From Acanthochromis polyacanthus (Eukaryota; Chordata; Actinopteri; Pomacentridae), in assembly GCF_021347895.1 (NCBI RefSeq), contig NC_067113.1, positions 494,844 to 558,843 on the forward strand: a stretch of DNA of 64,000 bases, written 5' to 3'. The position numbers and the translations under genes are program-made. Shown piece by piece: positions 9,281 through 21,957 of the stretch. Each line of letters begins with the position of its first letter. The first letter of the stretch is position 1. Under the pieces are notes generated by a model. That model worked only from the letters and a program-made list of their open reading frames with translations. It had not been told where the DNA came from and did not search any database.

Positions 9281-12200
9281 GAACGGAGACTCTGAATCCA
9301 CTGTGACTGTTCAACGGTCCAGCACTGAGTCTGTCTTTATGGGAGCACAGGTAATTGGCTTGATAACTCCCACCTGCTCGCACACCAACTCCTGCTGATT
9401 GGAATGACAGCACCTGTTCACCAGCACCACACCCACCTGAGGAGAGAGGGGAAGGGAAGGAAGAAACCTGCCACTAGAATTACTGAATATGTTTGAGTTG
9501 TGGGTTTCACAATTTTCTGACATTTTATAAAACAAACAAGGAGTTAGTCAAGAAAATAATCTGCAGATTAATTGATGCTGAAAGTGACTGTTAGCTGCAG
9601 GATTCCTTCCAATTTAAAAACCTCTGCATTAGATGACCATAAAACACTAAGAGAACACCAGCAGTATTCATGCTGCCCTGTAATTATTATTATTAGTAAT
9701 TTTTAGTAATTATGAAATTATTGAATTTCCCTTTGGGGATTAATGAAGTTACTGTACTGTATTGTAGCGAGGCTACAGATTGTTGATTTGGAACTCTTTC
9801 AAGCTAGCAGGCTGATAAAATTTCAAACACTGATTCACTTTGTCTTCTTTCACACCATGGACAGTTCTGACTGATTTGTAATTACAAAAATCACTTGAGG
9901 AAAGGCTTCATGTACATGGATGGTAACAGACGGGTGCTCCTGTGTGCTGAGGCTCACTTCCATGTGTCTGCCTGCTCTGTACCCACACACATGAGCACAC
10001 ATGTGATGAACCTAAAGGGAGCGTTCACTCAATCCAGCATAGTCGTCCCTACTCTGGTGAACACTCCTGGGTTGTTCGGATGCAATCAGGGTGAAAGACA
10101 CACACAAAAAGAGTAAACACACACACACAGAATGCAGCCTCGAGGCTTTTTATAGCTGAGGCCTGATGTGAACCACGAGCTGAGCAGTGATTGCAGTGAG
10201 AAAACAAGGAAGAGAGAAAGAAAGAAATGGGTGCAGAGAGCGATAGCAAGAGGCCATGTGATTAAAATAGCAACACGAGGACAAGATGACACAAGACAGG
10301 GAGGAAGAAGGGGTGACGGATGCTCTTCTGGTAAATGAGGAGAGGAAGAGTAGGAGGAGACATATAGCAGATGATAGAAAGAGATGAAGAGTGAAAAATA
10401 AGAAATGACAAAGATGAAGGGTAAGAAAGTGGCACATGATGCAGCTATAGTCTGAGAAAGCTGAGTCAGATGATGGGAGAGCTTCACTTCACAAATGTTT
10501 ATTTAATAAAAAAAAGAAAGTTATCACTTGAAATTCATAATTCAGTCATGGACATGCTGTCATTTTCATCAGCCGGGACATTAGGAATTATCTTCTTTTC
10601 CTTACTCTGGAGCGGCCTTTTCTTTATCCTACAGTCACATCTGATCTAAAACATTTTCAGCCTTCTTGCCCGCAGTGTTTTATTCAGCCCGTTTTACATT
10701 GCAGGAATTTGGTGAGGTAAATTACCATAGCTGCTAACTGCTGATGCAATGTTCTCTGGGATAATTAACAGCCTATTTTTAGCGTTCTCTCAGCCTTCCT
10801 TTGGGTCATGACCCAGTCCCTCAGGCAGAGGCAGATATATCAGAGTAAAGGACAGAAGTCATCAGGCCTCTGCTGCTGCTGCATGATCACTAACTGCCTC
10901 TCTGGACAGAGTTTAATTATCACTCTCTCACCCTCACAGAGGACACTGCTTCTGTCTCTCTGGATGTGATCATACCAGACTCTGCATGCTCAGCTTTGAA
11001 ATGCTTCCATCAGATGGTTTTACCTTTGTTCTGCTGGTGCTAGGGCCCAGGGATACTTCTCTTTAACTGATTATTGGCAGCATTACCAATCAGTGATCAA
11101 CAATGTCCATAAAGGTTTAGTCATATGCTGATGAAGCTACTTTACACCACGGACACCTATCAGACGTATAATGATGTGGTTGCATTGGTCATTTCGTATT
11201 AACAGCATCACTCTAGTAGAATGTAATCAGGGCTGATTGTGAGAGCTCTGCTCACAAACCATTAAATGCTACAGAAGTCTTTGTCATCGTGCAACAGACA
11301 CTTTCTGCTGAGATAGACAGCGTAGGGCTGTGAATGAGATGTTTAGGTCATCGATGCAAACCTGCATGATGCTGACAAATATAGAGTTAAGTATAATTAA
11401 GAAGGCTGTGCGCTCTGACAAGTGTGGATCATTTTTTGATTTCATCAAAAGATAAAAAGGTCACCATCGATTAACTGTGATATTACTAAAGCAAACAAAG
11501 AACCTCATTCTTCATGCATTCCTCTCAGATTAAAATCATCTCTGTGTAATTGTTGAAAAATGAACATGATGCAGGAGTGTCTCTGCTAGTAGGACAAGGA
11601 TTTCTAAATGATAGAGGGAGTGTAGACCAGCAGACAGTTACTGCAGTGCAGCAACTCAGACAGGTGTGTGTTCAGAAATTAGTGACATAAGACGCTCTGT
11701 TGTCAGATTTACCCAAGATGAAACCAGGTGATTTTAACTATCTGCGGTATCTGAGTTGTCTGTGAGCTGAGCATTTTAAATGTCAATATCACAGTGGATC
11801 ATGTTCATTTAGTTGTGGGAAGTCAAACTGCTGTCACTCAGAATTTTTGTTCATCTAATTATGTTTGAAAACTGAATTGGATATTGAAATTTCAGGAGAC
11901 TCGAGGCCTTTATGTTAGCGTCACCGTTAGACCCATAATTTCACTCACACAATAATCACTCGAAGATTTCAACCTCCTTTAGTTTGGTGTACAAGACGCT
12001 TATGATTGATCTTTTTTGGCTATCAGCACTAGAGGAAAAATCATTTTCCAAAACTTTTGTGGAGATGTGTTGGTCTGTTGAGCAGATGATAGATGATTAA
12101 ACAATGACGACACATACCAGTGAAAGACCAAGAAGGAAGCAGTTTGACAGAATGTTCAGCAGTTTCACTTTATCTGATGAAAAAACACACAAAAGCACTT

Positions 12201-13399
12201 CATGAAATTCTGAGACATTGCCTTTTATTGCTTGATTTATTTGTTTTTGTAGGAAAAGAATGTGGTATTTAGTCTTTAAAAGGACATTATGTGTAACTGC
12301 AACGACCCAGCCATTGCCCACATACAGTACATTAGCCTCCATGGCTCGTTGTTGTTCATGTATGACAGTAGCCGTTATACAGGCTCATCACACAGAGGTC
12401 ACAGCTGAAGGTCCTCCAGCATCTAGAAGTGTGTCCATCAGCAGCCTGCTTCCATCCAAAATATCCTTTAGCAGGACCCTGAATCCCGACTCGATCAGCA
12501 CTGCTCAATGCATCAAATAAAAAATTTACATTCATCCAAAGCCTTTACCCCGTGGACGGTTTGGGACCCTGGCCCGGCCCTCTGGGAACTTCATCTCACT
12601 ACCCTCTATTTATTCCACAGTCATCTCAGCGTCAGCTATGAGAGCAGATCAGCATCAGCTAAGGTCAGGCTGAGATAATGGTGAGGGTTAATGCTCTCAC
12701 TGCAAGCTCCAGCGGATTTTATCAGTCGTTCTCATTGAATTATGAATAGAAGAAGGGTGGTGGAGGGCAAAGTCTCCTTCACATTCTGGAGTGGATGAGG
12801 GCTCACAGAGGATCCCATTAGAACTAATTATAATCAAAGATAAGGAGTTCAGATGTGGAGCCATGTTCTGATCAGCTGCTCTTTTTGGTTTTGTGCAGCT
12901 CGCTAGAAGTTAAATTCACAAAAAAACATTAACCTCATACAGGTTTCACCTTTTATCCCTTTTAGTAGCTTTAGGCAAGAAAAAAACAGCTTACTTTACT
13001 CCTCCTGTTTGTTGCTGCCCTTCATTGAAGCTGTACAGTAATTTCCTTAAGTTAAATACAAAAAGCTTGTTTTTCATGCCAGCTTAAAAATCTGAATTCC
13101 ATTCAGATCCAGATGATTCACTTTGATGAAGCTCTTTGTGGTTGTGAGTGAAATATCAAGCATTGACATCAGGTCAACGTTTTAATTAGTCAAATACTTA
13201 GGTTTATGACCAAGTACCTGCTATGATATTTCCATCACCACCCCTGGAGGATTTTCATAACAGATTCTTTTCATGGACAAATAAGGTTTGTAATTATGTT
13301 TTGTACAAACTCATCTTGTTCAGTGGCACGTACGCAAACAATACCAGCAAATAGAGCTTTTTAAAAAAAAAAAAGATTAGCATCTGTATAGTATTTGTG
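9281..13399. other. Intron 1 middle, no gene; purine-rich tract
   Basis: Mostly unique-looking intronic DNA. 10196-10435 is strongly purine-rich (GA-type) on the + strand, and the minus-strand frames there are low-complexity products of it. The block 12540-12850 has relatively complex sequence with TAATTA and GATAAG motifs and could be a conserved non-coding element, but that is not demonstrable here. Confidence 0.5.
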
Positions 13400-13535
13400 G
13401 ACAGCTGTGGCTCTTGTGGTAGAGCAGGTTGTCCACTAGTTGCAGGGTTCAGTCCTTGGCTCCTCCTGTCCACATGCTGCTTCATTCTTGAACCAGAAGT
13501 TGTTCCTCATGGCGGACATGCACACTGGTGTGAAC
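13400..13535 (+). mobile_element. tRNA-derived SINE fragment of a second family
   Basis: A tRNA-like head with box A (GTGGTAGAGCAGG) and box B (GGTTCAGTCC) precedes a short body ending near CCAGAAGTTGTTCCTCAT. It differs in sequence from the 3.2/18.1/29.7 kb family. The tail is lost. The promoter boxes make it look like a tRNA gene, but the cloverleaf is not maintained. Confidence 0.5.
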
Positions 13536-14266
13536 AGCAGGAAAAATCTATAAACTCTGAGGTGAAATGATCCTGGAAGTGCAGTAGTATTTCAGTTTTA
13601 AGATGAACTGATGTCTGAAATGCCCATTCACAGTACGCTCTGTTCTCTCACAGTCGTTTCTTTAAATCATTCAGCTCTATTTGCAGCAAGATCCACACTG
13701 AAGGTTTCAAAAGTGTTCAGTATCATCAAATGATGGTTTGAACGTGAACCACTGTATGCTTTCTGTTTCCTCGGTTTGCCATTATCAGGTTGTTGGAGAG
13801 GGAATGGTTCCAGCATAATAGCAATTCTGATAAACTGGGTGAAAATTGCCTATCTCACTGTTATTCCTCGCTGAGAGATTAGCTGCTGGAAGATGTTTAG
13901 CAGGCTGTGATTTGATGGAGGGAATCTGACATTCTCTCTCAAAGCAATCATTCTCTTTTATTTGAACTCCATGGCACTGTGGAAAATGGATTGAGATTCT
14001 GTTCAGGATTATAAGACAATCACTTCATACGGAAATGTAAAATGTAATTTATTTTTAGAGATTCCCACAGTAAAGCCAGTGAACTGCATGCCTGAGTGAT
14101 TGTCTTAGATAGCGTTGGCCCTTTGTTGTCCTCATATGCTTGGGGTTTATGAGAAAATGAATGACATTGGACTGTACTTCCGTTCTGCAGCTTTTTATTA
14201 TATTATTATTTTTGCACTTTCACACAGTTTGATGCTCCTCTCTCATCCCACACAGCTGACCTTCTC
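13536..14266. other. Intron 1 end, nothing recognised
   Basis: Intronic sequence leading to the exon 2 acceptor. No gene or repeat could be supported other than the tetranucleotide run at 14267-14289. Confidence 0.6.
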
Positions 14267-14289
14267 TCTGTCTGTCTGTCTGTCTGTCA
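14267..14289 (+). repeat. (TCTG)n run forming the exon 2 polypyrimidine tract
   Basis: About five TCTG units directly precede the CAG acceptor at 14288-14290, so a microsatellite serves as the pyrimidine tract of the tmtc1 intron 1 acceptor. Confidence 0.85.
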
Positions 14290-14290
14290 G

Positions 14291-14468
14291 GTTGAACATC
14301 CTGCTGGGCGGTATGACTCCTCTCTACTTCCACATGGTCAACGTGTGTTTGCACTGTGCCGTAACCTGCCTGCTTATGCAAACGTGTGAACGATGCGTGT
14401 TTGAAGACTCACGTCTGGCCTTCATCACAGCTCTGTTGTTCGCCGTGCACCCCGTCCACACTGAGGCT
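14291..14468 (+). CDS. tmtc1: TMTC1 coding exon 2 (residues 99-158)
   Basis: The first base completes Lys99, then 59 codons follow. Residues about 109-129 form a membrane segment around LYFHMVNVCLHCAVTCLL. The exon closes with FITALLFAVHPVHTEA, where the H-P-x-H-T-E-A motif marks the second conserved luminal loop of TMTC proteins. The acceptor is CTGTCAG|G and the donor GCT|GTGAGT at 14469. The frame continues past the donor for about 50 codons before a stop, but the consensus donor and the in-frame fit of exon 3 define the end. Confidence 0.92.
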
Positions 14469-16941
14469 GTGAGTACAAACAAGGAGTTAAACGTATCACT
14501 TGAATTTATTGAGTGTTACCGTTACAGCACACTTGTTTTTTCAGTGTACACAGAGCAGACAGCTAGAACACCAGCATCTTTGCCTTCCTCTGCATCTCCA
14601 ATCAAACAAATGCTCTGAAGCCACCAGTGACATCTTACCAGTCAGTGTCAGTCAGGGCTTTTCTGAGCTCAACTAGTGCTGTCCAACCAGTGGGAGGGCT
14701 CATATAAAAAGGCTCCATATATTAGACCTTCTGTCTGCTTCTGCTGACTGGAATTTTAAACTCAGATTTTTATTGTGGTGAAGTCTTAATGTCTGTTTGG
14801 GTCTCATCAGGTTTGCTTAGCATGAGTGAGTGGAGACCAGCAGAAAAACCTTTGTACCTCACCAGAACATAGCTGCATTCAGTATTTATCCTGCAACATA
14901 CGTAGTTTGCTGATTGGTTGAAGGCATCGTGGAGTAATGATGGAGTAATTTGATCACTTATGGATGTTCCTTTGCCGATTTTCTTTTTCTTGAATTAAAT
15001 TGCTTTTTTTCTCTCTATTTGAAATGCTGCCTAGTGCAAAATAAGAAACAGAGTCAAGGACAGAATTTATGCTAGAGCTAATTCAGAATGCATTCAGTGC
15101 CTAAACACAGCTGACATTCCCCTCAGGGTCTGCTGGCTTTGTCCCAGCTGAGTGTCTGTGCTGCTGCTTCCCGTTGGGAACACACTCCCACCTCATACCT
15201 ATTCAACAGTTCTTTTTCTGCCACTGTGAGGAGATATATTTAAATCTAAGATACAGGCAGATATAGCTCGCTCTTAGCCATTTAAAGGGTTCACTTTATA
15301 TAATTTCAACGTCCAGAACATTGGCTTCATCAAACCCGTTCTAAACATTGATGTGGGTCCTTTCTTGGCCAAACTGGATTTAAATCTGTGTCATCTGTCA
15401 TCTCACATCTGTATGTTTCTGTGATTCAGGAGAAACAGTTAGGTGAGTAGGAACAAGTAGTAAGAGATGTAGCATCACAAAGATGAACCACATTCTGTGG
15501 GAAGTTTGTTGATGCAACTTCCTACTGATTTAAGAAGACACCACAGTTGTGGCCATAACCACGATGACTGAAACATTTAACTTCTGATAAAAATACCTGA
15601 TTTAGAAAAAGCTCGGGTGACTGTGTTTAGTGAAAAGTGTACATTGTTATCATCAGTACATGTTATTTAAAAAGCCTTTCTGTGTCCTTTTATTTAGAAT
15701 GTAAGCTGTGGGTCATGATGCGCTTTCAGGCCTCTAAAAATTGTTCTTAGATCAAGATTGTTTGTAAAAAAAAAAAAAAAAATGCAAGCAAGAGACCGCA
15801 GTTTTCCACAACTAAATTTAATTCATCCAGCTATGATTGTGTCATTGGGTCCTACACTGTTCTGCAGGTTTGCTTGTTTCATGTTTTCATTCCTTGTAAT
15901 AGTTTGAAGTCGTGGGTTCCATTAAGAAAAAAGAAGACTCAATCAGTAATGCCTGAAATTGTTCATTTTAACTTGAGTTTGCTGTTTTTTTTAGTTCTGA
16001 ACATTTAATGTTTCTTAATGATTGCCACCAAGGTTTCAGACGCTTTGTCACCAGACAACAAACATGGTCTCTGTCTCACCTCCACACATCTGAACTCTTT
16101 TTGTATGATGTATGTGTGTAACCACCACACAGTAAAAGCTCTTAGCACCTCCACCTTTTGTTAGTTTTTCCCCGTTCTCAGTGACTGTATCGCTGAGACC
16201 AAGTCACATGCAGCTCATAGAGGCTTGCAAAAGTCAACACATACAACCCTGTCAATCGATGTGACAGATTCATCTCCTGAGAGGAGGCTCATGGACAGGC
16301 AGAAAGGTTCTTTGTAAAAGCTGAAAGAAGCCACCAAACGACACAAATAGCACAGAGACATCCATGTGGACACTGGCCTACAAACAACGTGCAGGAGTGT
16401 AATTCCAGCTTACATCTTTGTTAGATGATCCTCAGTGGTTTGGATAATGCAACCATTACTTAGCAGTTGTCCACGCTGCAAAGGGGGCTTTGAGCAGGTT
16501 TTGAAGAAGCTTTATGCAACAGAGCAGGCCTTTGGAATCAGCACAGCATCACCTTCATGTTTAATCCACTCCTGCTTTACTTGTTGAGTCCTTTGGGTCG
16601 CTGTACATACGGGTGGACAATGTGACAGCTGATAGCATGGACAGTCATACTTTTCAAAGGGTTGGTACAAATGATGTTTGATCAATAAATAAGAGGATTG
16701 TCCAAACTTTGCTGGTCTACCTGAAGCATGACTGGTTGTGACATAGTGAGGATGATACGCATCGCATGAACGAGTCATCTTAGAGCTGTGCTTTACTTTG
16801 TAAACACAATAGAGCATGGTGGACCAACATCCTGAGAGAACCATGAAGATGGTGGAGATACAAATCACCATTCCTGGACAAAACTTTTAGAATATAATCA
16901 GAGTGAGAACAGGATGCGGAGACTTGTGAGTTAAAGTCCCT
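14469..16941. other. Intron 2, first part; no gene recognised
   Basis: Begins with a GTGAGT donor. It contains a poly-A run near 15767-15781. The minus-strand frame at 16512-16871 is 119 codons but resembles no family I know and has no splice context. Otherwise nothing supportable. Confidence 0.5.
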
Positions 16942-17415
16942 CCCAGATAGCAAACTATGGGTGAATCAATGTTGAATCTATGTTGAGACCTAACGTCGAA
17001 ATTATACAGAAAGCGCAAGGTTGATAAAATGTTGAGTCAACATTTGCTTTTCAACCATAAATCACACTTTACCCAGATAGCAAAAGATGTTAAATCAATG
17101 TTGAATTTGGGTTAAGAAGGTTGAATTGTGGTTACGGTTGAAGACTGATGGTTGGATCAACGTTGATTCAACAACATTTTGTCAACATTGAAGTTTGTGT
17201 TTAAAAGATACCATTGAATCTACATTGTATTTTGGTTTAATTAAAATGTTTGACAGGTCAATGTTTAACTAATGTTGAATCTATGTTTGCAAACATGTAA
17301 TCTGTGTAAGCAAACGTTGACTCAACATTTTATCAACCTTGCGCTTTCTGTATAATTTTGACGTTAGGTCTCAACATAGATTCAACATTGATTCACCCAT
17401 AGTTTGCTATCTGGG
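16942..17415. mobile_element. Palindromic MITE with about 100-bp inverted repeats
   Basis: The left arm starts CCCAGATAGCAAACTATGGG at 16942 and the right arm ends with its reverse complement at 17415. The arms match for roughly 100 bp with few differences. The interior is rich in ATTGAATCAACATTG-type words, and a second copy of the terminal motif (CCCAGATAGCAAAAG) lies at 17072. There is no coding capacity. The superfamily is unresolved because the target duplication is not clear. Confidence 0.8.
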
Positions 17416-17851
17416 CTGTCTGCTCATTGGTTAAACGCCCAAAAACTCATCTCATAGTTACACATTTTGGAGTATTTCCATGAAAACAAGCCCAACGTCC
17501 CTTAGAATGGTATAGATGTAATGCTACACCACTGATTTCTCTAGAATGTGCGCATCTATGCCGTGTCTCTCCCTTCACTTAACCTCCACTTTGTCTGAAC
17601 ACTGCGAAACTGCTCTACACAACGGCAGGTTTTAGTGTTGGAATAATTCAGCATACGTGTTTGAAGTGGAAAACGTTTGTGAATTATGAATCACAACATG
17701 GCTCGCGATTGTACCGTAAAAGATACTCATACATTCATCTATACATATTCAATATACCACCTGTTTACTTTGCACTATTTGCAGTGTTTTATGGTAGTGT
17801 ACATGTGCTGCTACCAGCTCCTAGCAGCACTGTGCCATGTGTACAGATGTG
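17416..17851. other. Intron 2 spacer, nothing recognised
   Basis: No repeat ends or protein motifs are seen. The overlapping frames at 17661-18006 run into the neighbouring Tc1 MITE and are not genes. Confidence 0.5.
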
Positions 17852-18047
17852 CACTACCAGTCAAGAGTTTGGACACACCTCCTCATTCAGTTGTTTTTAT
17901 TCCATCATTTTATACATTGGAGATTAATCGACATCAAAACTATAAAAGATTGTGCATAGAATTATGTTGTAAACAAAAAAGTGTTAATCTTCAATGTAGA
18001 AAATAATACCAAAAAATAAGGCGTGTCCAAACTTTTGACTGGTTGTG
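17852..18047. mobile_element. Tc1-like MITE
   Basis: A 196-bp element with inverted ends: CACTACCAGTCAAGAGTTTG at 17852 and GTCCAAACTTTTGACTGGTTGTG ending at 18047 (with a few mismatches). A TA target site is retained on the right; the left one has mutated to TG. There is no transposase. It is an internally deleted derivative of a common fish Tc1 family. Confidence 0.8.
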
Positions 18048-18087
18048 TATATAACCTTTTTCTTTTCAAATTCATTTTATTTTATAT

Positions 18088-18468
18088 TGTACTGCTGCTG
18101 GGCTGGAGTAGTGGTTAGCACTTTCGCCTTGCAGCAAGAAGATCCCTGGTTCAAATCCTGGTCTGAGCCTGGGATCTTTCTGCATGGAGTTTGCATGTTC
18201 TCCCTGTGCATGCGTGGGTTTTCTCCGGGTACTCCGGCTTCCTCTCACAGTCCAAAAATATGACGAGGTTAATTGGTTACTCTAAATTGCCCGTAGGTGT
18301 GAATGTGAGTGTGATTGTTTGTCTGTATATGTAGCCCTGTGACAGACTGGCGACCTGTCCAGGGTGTCCCCTGCCTTCACCTGAGTCAGCTGGGATAGGC
18401 TCCAGCACCCCCGCGACCCTAGTGAGGATAAAGCGGTGTATAGAGAATGGATGGATGTACTGCTGCTG
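18088..18468 (+). mobile_element. tRNA-headed SINE, copy B, with perfect TSD
   Basis: The body is 18101-18455. The head holds GTAGTGGTTAGCAC (box A-like) and GGTTCAAATCC (box B). The body includes the segment with CTGGCGACCTGTCCAGGG, and the 3' end is GAATGGATGGA. Flanking direct repeats TGTACTGCTGCTG (18088-18100 and 18456-18468) are a perfect 13-bp duplication. This sets the element boundaries. Confidence 0.88.
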
Positions 18469-19341
18469 ATTTCTGTGAGTTGCCACACAAGTTTGTTGTA
18501 TTTTGCACAATGACAATAAAGCCTTTATCTATCTGGCCAGATCACATGCCCTCATCTGTATATCAGCTTTCTCACCAAGAACCTCTGCTCCACTTTCAGT
18601 TTGATTCCCAAAGCTCAACGCTTCACTTTATCTGACTGTGAAAAGTGGTGAGTCGAGTTGTTCAAGTTCCTGTATGCAGAGGAAGCAGAGCACATTATTA
18701 TTCATCCCCTGCTCCAACAGGTGAGATGACAATGAAGGGCTCAGATGTTCACTACACCAGCACTGCAGAGAAATGGGAGTGTAGCAGCAAAAGGCGGAGG
18801 CTGGGGGATGAATGGAGCAGAGGAGTGTGTGCACATGGAGAAAGAGTTGAGCAGAGAAAGAGAAATGCATGAGATCTGGTGTAGGAAGCTGATGAAAGGA
18901 AGGGAGAGAGATGAATAGAGAGCAGCGGGGATAGAGGAGGACAGGCCTCCTCCCAGCACAGAGAGAGCGAAGGTTTACAGAGGAGGGAGAGGAAGCAAGA
19001 CAGCACGACAGAAAAGAGAAAGTAAGAGCAGGAAGCGTGACGGAGTCAGAAATAAGGTCTCAGAGTCTCTGTAGGGGAGGGTTTCCCAGAATGCCAGTTA
19101 GAATGCCTCAGCAAGCACAAACACGTAACTGGATGTGATGAGAGTGTTGGAGCTTTTCATTTGCTCGTGAAAATCAATGTTTTATTTCAGATTTATGTAA
19201 TTTGAAATATCAAATTTTAATTTTGACTAAAGTGAAAGGGCCATAAGACAGCTCAGTGAAGATATGGTTGAAATGAATGTTTCCCTGTGAAGGGGCTGAT
19301 TCTGAGGTGTGAGCCTGCTGGGCTTTTTTGCTCTTCCAGTC
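18469..19341. other. Intron 2 spacer with purine-rich tract
   Basis: 18770-19080 is strongly GA-biased on the + strand and yields low-complexity frames on both strands. No gene is seen. Confidence 0.55.
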
Positions 19342-19434
19342 TATAATATAATATAATATAATATAATATAATATAATATAATATAATATAATATAATATA
19401 ATATAATATAATATAATATAATATAATATATAAT
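19342..19434. repeat. (ATAAT)n pentanucleotide satellite
   Basis: About 18 near-perfect five-base units. Fully AT, so potentially unwinding and length-variable. Confidence 0.95.
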
Positions 19435-21134
19435 TAGGCCATTTATTTGGTGCTGGTCAGGTTAGATCCCAGTGAGCAACAGTTTTCTGACTGCACATAT
19501 ATTTGTCCTAGTCATTCAGGTATGGAAAGGCTCTCTGTGTCAGAGGAGTGTGTCTTGGTTACACCATCTAACCTCTGGTGATAAAAATTAATTTAAATGA
19601 TTGGCAACAGTAGTGCAGAGGAGATGAAGCAGGTTAACAGCTGACATTGAAACAGCTCATGTTTGGGTTAGGTCTCACATTTCCGAATGAAATTATTATA
19701 ATTCACAGCATTTTTTTAAAATCATTTGACTTTGTTTTTGGTGGCTTGTTTCATTGTGAGTCTTTTTACAGGGTGACCCAAAAGTTTGGAAACAAAGATT
19801 AACTGCAGTGTCTATTTGAGTTGGGGGTGCATGAATTCACTCTTATTTTACCCATTTTTGTTATAGCATAATAAAATAACTTAAAAGCATAGTATTTCAG
19901 GGTTCCCACGCGTCCTGGAAATCCTGGAAAATGACTGACCAATTTTCCAGTCATGGAAAACATATGGAAAATGAGAAAAAAAGGTCAAATGTCCTGGAAA
20001 CGGTTAACTTGTCCTGGAAAAATAATTATCCTCCCCCTGTCAATGCAAACGGGTTACAAGTTATGCGCATGCATGTCTATTGTCACCGTATTTTCTGGGC
20101 AACATTAAGGCAAATAATATATATAAAATAGCGCTTCTCTGCTTCGAGCCGGCGCAGCGCCCCATGTGACGCTACCAGCCAATCAAATTTGCATTCCCCT
20201 TAGTTGGCTGTAACTTGTGAGATGAAACACAACTCTGATATCGGCATAGCGGCAGCTTAACAGGTATGGGCCACGTTTCACTCAGTAGTTCACAGTTGTT
20301 TTATTGTCTGATAAAAATAAGAATGAAAACAGCATTAGGAATTCTGTTGTGTGGGTGGTAGGTCATTCCTACTATTTGGTGCCATTTCGGCCTTGTTTAA
20401 TCTATTAAAAAAATGTTAAAATTTCCAATTTTTTCGTCTTTTATCTGAAGGATTACTTATCAAACTATAAGAAAACTATATTGGTCCAGCTCAGGATATC
20501 AATAATCTAATATTTTTACCAAATTCTTTGCATGTGACAGATGGCAAATGTCCACCCTGTTACGGGACATTCTCACATCTATTACACTATGTTTCCAAAC
20601 CACTCTAGCTATAATAATTACATTTAGTAAGAGCTAAAATGTCCCTTAATTTACCCTTGAAATATCTATTTTGAGAAATATTAACAAAGAAGTATATGTA
20701 CAAAAAATGTGCTCTATTGTAAGGCACAACACAATTTGAACACATTTCTTTTCAATTTTAAGATAATTTCAATGGAATCTGCCTTTATTTTTTTTTTCGT
20801 GATTTCATTATACTAATTAGAAACTGCAAGTAAACACAAAGACATGCTAAATATTTCAGACTTTTTATCTAATTCTCATCAAAAAATAATAAGGTAACAG
20901 GGTGGACAGACGAGTAACAGGGTGGACAAGACGTCACAGAATGGACCTAATATTTGTGAACAAAATTTTATTTAAAAAAGTAAATTTATTTAACCTTTAC
21001 ATGAACATTAAAATTGTTTTAAAAAAATACTTCCAACAAATAAATAAAAATATCATTAACTAGTCATATGAAAAACATCAAAAACTTCATTAGCATCAGC
21101 TTTACATACAAATTCACTGAACAATATAATTCAT

Positions 21135-21300
21135 TAACAATTAGAAATTCATTCAATAATTTAAAATAGGAAATTCATTCATAACTAAAAATAGGAAATT
21201 CATTCAATAGATAAAACAGAAATTTGATCAGTAATTAATGATAGGAAATTCATTCAATAATTAAAAGCAAGATTTCAGTTCAATAATTAACAACTGTAAA
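21135..21300. repeat. Degenerate tandem repeat with GAAATTCATTCAATAA core
   Basis: Four to five imperfect copies of an AT-rich unit of roughly 30-40 bases containing GAAATTCATTCA. It lies 3' of the minus-strand ORF remnant inside the innermost element. Confidence 0.6.
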
Positions 21301-21648
21301 TTATTTACTGATCACATAACCATTAAAAACTGCAAACATTAACAAACATGAAACCATTTAACACCCCCCCAAAAAAAAAAAACAAAACAAAACAAGGAAT
21401 CCGCATTAGCAGTTCATGTGTTTCTCTAAGAAAGTCCACACTGTCTTCTCCAACTGGACAGACCTTTTGTTTAAAGCTTGTGGTTCTCTCATCAGGCACA
21501 CAATCTGGTCATCTGTGTACCAATGAATATCATCTCAAGGACTTGGCCAGAAGAATTTGTTGATACATTACATTAGTTTTAATTACCATTTTATTAATGC
21601 TTGTCACTTTTCGTCCTTCATATAAACATATTTACTCACTCATAACCA

Positions 21649-21957
21649 TCAACTGTCTTCTAACCTTGAGGGTCCTATTACTGAGACATTTTCTGGCGCT
21701 GGGGAAAAGTCTGCACTTGGAGGAGAGGTCACGATCCTGGTTCTTTCTCTAAATTTTCTCTTCATTTCTCGCCATTTCTTTCTCTGTGCCCTCTTTTCTC
21801 TTTCACTGAGGTCTGACACTTTCTTTTTTCTTCCTTGTTCTCTGTCTTTTCTCCATTTAGCTTTCTGTTTTGAGAGGTATTGCTGCCTTCTTTCTGAGTC
21901 TGCATCTCGTCATTCCCTGTAGCACCTTTGCTTCTCTGCCGCAGTCAGGGGGACCAT
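21649..21957 (-). pseudogene. Decayed ORF for a basic Arg/Lys/Glu-rich protein of a transposable element
   Basis: The minus-strand frame starts MVPLTAAEKQRCYRE, then hits TGA at 21912-21910. It reopens at once as RDADSERRQQYLSKQK and runs about 85 codons through LSEREKRAQRKKWREMKR to a Ser/Pro-rich stretch and a stop at 21649. The first stop is explained by a single C-to-T change in an Arg codon. The highly charged, probably helical region resembles N-terminal parts of uncharacterised repeat-derived proteins in fish as I recall them; I cannot name the family. The right-hand 15-mer cluster lies upstream of this ORF, in its promoter position. No catalytic domain is seen, so whether this was the transposase or an accessory protein is unknown. 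Confidence 0.5.

Noticed and set aside
10086..10487. Overlapping Ser/Leu/Phe-rich minus-strand frames
   Set aside because: Low-complexity translation of a purine-rich tract.
16512..16871. 119-codon minus-strand frame with hydrophobic start
   Set aside because: Could look like a membrane protein, but I recognise no family and no flanking gene structure; left unannotated.
18110..18160. Possible tRNA gene (boxes A and B)
   Set aside because: It is the head of a SINE with target duplications, and the cloverleaf is not kept; same for the 3.2, 13.4 and 29.7 kb heads.
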